Shown one piece after another: positions 5,847 to 7,258 of a stretch of 7,258 bases of DNA. Where the stretch lies: contig JBKJUK010000347.1 in NCBI GenBank assembly GCA_046590705.1, positions 1 through 7,258 on the forward strand, written 5' to 3'. The notes under the pieces were generated by a model that worked only from the letters and a program-made list of their open reading frames with translations, did no database searches and was not told the origin of the DNA. Position 1 is the first letter of the stretch. Every line of letters starts with the position of its first letter. The translations under genes were made by a program, and so were the position numbers. Source of the DNA: JBKJUK01 sp046590705 (GTDB lineage: Bacteria > Acidobacteriota > Thermoanaerobaculia > Gp7-AA8).

Positions 5847-7076
5847 CTACTGACCGATGGAAATCCCTTCGGTTGGCGAGGGTGGTCGAGTCGGAATTCG
5901 CAGAGCATCGACACTGGCATCGAGCCGTCGACGGGTGGAGGGGACCTTGCGCATGTAGTTGTCCGTCTCCGGCAACGAGATCAGGAGCCCGGTCCGCAGG
6001 CGCTTCACGTTCTGTGCTCCCCCGTTGTAGAGCGCGGCGGTCAATGCCTCCACGTTCTCTACGTTCGGAGCCATCCGGGTCGCCTCAATCCTTTTCGCCT
6101 CCAGATGCTGCACCAGAAAGGCGGCCATGCTCCTGGCTGAAAATCGTTCGTCCAGCTGTGTCGCCAGGTACTCACCGGCCTCGTACATCAGGCTGTCATC
6201 GAGTGTCAGGAATGTTGCACCGTACCGCGCGTCGAGGAGACGGTCCCGTTCCGCGGTCATCTGCATCTGATACCGACGCCAGCTGACTCTCTGCTCTTCC
6301 TTGAGCGCGTCGTACTCTCGTCTTACGCCCGTTGCAAAATCCTTCAAGGCCACCGGGTCAGCACTCTGCAGCAGCGCTTCGACCTCTTCGAGTCGCTCCA
6401 GATTCAACCGATCCGCACGCAGCGTGCGCTCGAGCGTGTCTGCCGGGCCATAACCCTCGAGCAACTCGATTTCGTCGAGACCGTCCTGCCGGATCTGGAA
6501 CGCCGCCTCCAGAAGAGTGCAGGCGCGAGCGATCGAAGAGGTTCCCCCTTCTGCCGCGGTCATGGCCACGCGCCAGGCATCGAGCAGCGGCTTCTTGGTG
6601 ATGTAAGCCCGCAGCCCGGTCACGTACGCCTGGGAGACGAAGAGACGACCGCGAAAATTTTCCTGCAGATACGCAACTGGGGTTGCCTGCGCGAGACCCA
6701 CGGCACCAGCTTCAGAGACGTCGAGAATTCGCCCGTTGGTCTCCGCGTGCGCAATTGCCAGCAGGAGCGTGACGGGCGGCGAGGCCGGCGCTGAACGCGA
6801 TGCCTGGTCGATGACCTCCACGAGTTCGCGCGGACTGCGCGTCCAGAGTCGATCCAGCTCCGCTGCAAGTATCCGTCGCTGCGTCAGTGCGAATGCCGCT
6901 GCTTCGTTCCTGGCAGACTGCTGCTGGCTCGGCATCAGTGCAGCGTCAGGTGGCGAGGGTGGAATGGTTGCGGCGACAGGAGTGGGGGTCGCGTCGTTCC
7001 GGCCGACTGATACACAGCCGTTCGAAGCAACCAGACCTACCAGCAACGCTACGATAAACAGGCTACGGAGCACCAT
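5847..7076 (-). CDS. Putative lipoprotein lytic transglycosylase (SLT-like) with a large helical insertion
   Basis: Predicted envelope lipoprotein of 409 residues that would cleave peptidoglycan glycan strands, forming 1,6-anhydromuramoyl ends. MVLRSLFIVALLVGLVASNG is a signal peptide before C21, the likely lipidated cysteine; the box SNGC is atypical at -3/-2. A Pro/Ala-rich linker follows (about 28-50). SLT motifs are AIAHAETNG (107-115) with E112 as the probable catalytic acid, AGAVGLAQATP (123-133), ALYNGG (348-353) and LPETDNYMRKV (368-378). In ordinary SLT domains the second and third motifs lie far closer. Here about 130-150 extra residues (roughly 140-290) intervene, rich in charged helix and with coiled-coil character (226-285). 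The ATG at 7076 is preferred to an in-frame GTG at 7130 because it puts the signal peptide at the N-terminus; GGGA lies 6 nt upstream. Activity is inferred; a catalytically weak or scaffold protein is possible. Confidence 0.78.
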   Translation of the reverse strand: MVLRSLFIVALLVGLVASNGCVSVGRNDATPTPVAATIPPSPPDAALMPSQQQSARNEAAAFALTQRRILAAELDRLWTRSPRELVEVIDQASRSAPASPPVTLLLAIAHAETNGRILDVSEAGAVGLAQATPVAYLQENFRGRLFVSQAYVTGLRAYITKKPLLDAWRVAMTAAEGGTSSIARACTLLEAAFQIRQDGLDEIELLEGYGPADTLERTLRADRLNLERLEEVEALLQSADPVALKDFATGVRREYDALKEEQRVSWRRYQMQMTAERDRLLDARYGATFLTLDDSLMYEAGEYLATQLDERFSARSMAAFLVQHLEAKRIEATRMAPNVENVEALTAALYNGGAQNVKRLRTGLLISLPETDNYMRKVPSTRRRLDASVDALRIPTRPPSPTEGISIGQ

Positions 7077-7191
7077 GTGCGATCCCGAACGATTTGCTTC
7101 AACCGGATATGTCTCCCGCCCCCAGGGCACAAACGAATTGCAGCGGTGGCGCAGACCGAATCACTATCGCAGAATCAGGGCATGACGTCGA

Positions 7192-7258
7192 CTAACGGAC
7201 CGGATCGCGTTTTCGGGCCCGGGTCAGCTCGTCCCTGAATTTGAAATTTACATGTATC
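7192..7258 (-). CDS. Possible 3' end of a further minus-strand gene, cut by the window edge
   Basis: On the minus strand, one frame is open from the right edge to a TAG at 7192-7194. It encodes a 21-residue basic tail ending FRDELTRARKRDPVR. Its composition looks protein-like, but 21 codons are too few to identify a family or to prove coding. If real, the gene would lie 115 bp upstream of the lipoprotein start on the same strand. A second frame is also open across this stretch, so this is a weak call. Confidence 0.25.
   Translation of the reverse strand, partial: IHVNFKFRDELTRARKRDPVR

Noticed and set aside
7077..7130. Longer lipoprotein start at the GTG at 7130
   Set aside because: It would add 18 polar residues before the signal peptide and has no Shine-Dalgarno sequence; the ATG at 7076 fits a lipoprotein better.
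6736..7185. Plus-strand open frame of 149 codons
   Set aside because: It is opposite the signal peptide and SLT region of the lipoprotein gene, has no ribosome site and shows no domain.
7195..7258. tRNA or other RNA gene at the right edge
   Set aside because: No cloverleaf arms or T-loop consensus could be built from the visible bases.

Overview
The window is moderately GC-rich bacterial chromosomal DNA with five complete genes. No transposase, phage gene, rRNA, tRNA or CRISPR array is visible. Short palindromic repeats in the non-coding parts, together with the gene mix (KsgA-type methyltransferase, matrixin-like exported protease, YfhO-like membrane protein, lipoprotein transglycosylase), resemble Acidobacteriota or a related soil-type phylum. 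That assignment rests on general resemblance only and is tentative. The gene content and lipoprotein suggest a cell with a peptidoglycan wall and an active export system.

Layout: 1-302 is non-coding and carries three copies of a 33-34 bp REP-like palindrome (one inverted, two direct) plus small hairpins. 303-1109 (+) is rsmA/ksgA, the 16S rRNA adenine dimethyltransferase. It converges on 1114-2418 (-), an exported matrixin-type zinc metalloprotease with a carboxypeptidase-regulatory-like beta domain. A perfect 16 bp palindrome spans the junction and touches both stop codons. A good sigma70-type promoter lies just upstream of the protease gene. 2525-2899 (-) is a RidA-family enamine/imine deaminase with a strong Shine-Dalgarno sequence. 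2937-3449 is about 500 bp of non-coding DNA rich in hairpins and repeat-like segments; one folded unit covers 3062-3131. 3450-5840 (+) is a 796-residue YfhO-like multi-pass membrane protein (probable GT-C-type glycosyltransferase). It converges, with a 6 bp gap, on 5847-7076 (-), a lipoprotein whose lytic-transglycosylase (SLT) motifs are split by a long helical insertion. 7077-7258 may hold the 3' end of another minus-strand gene.

The genes do not form one pathway: both + genes are flanked by convergent minus genes, and only ridA and the protease run head-to-tail. A loose theme is the cell envelope: an exported protease, a membrane glycosyltransferase-like protein and a peptidoglycan-cleaving lipoprotein sit beside two housekeeping genes (rRNA methylation and metabolite repair). 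No clearly new multi-gene system is seen. The most unusual items are the insertion-bearing transglycosylase and the repeat/hairpin families between genes.
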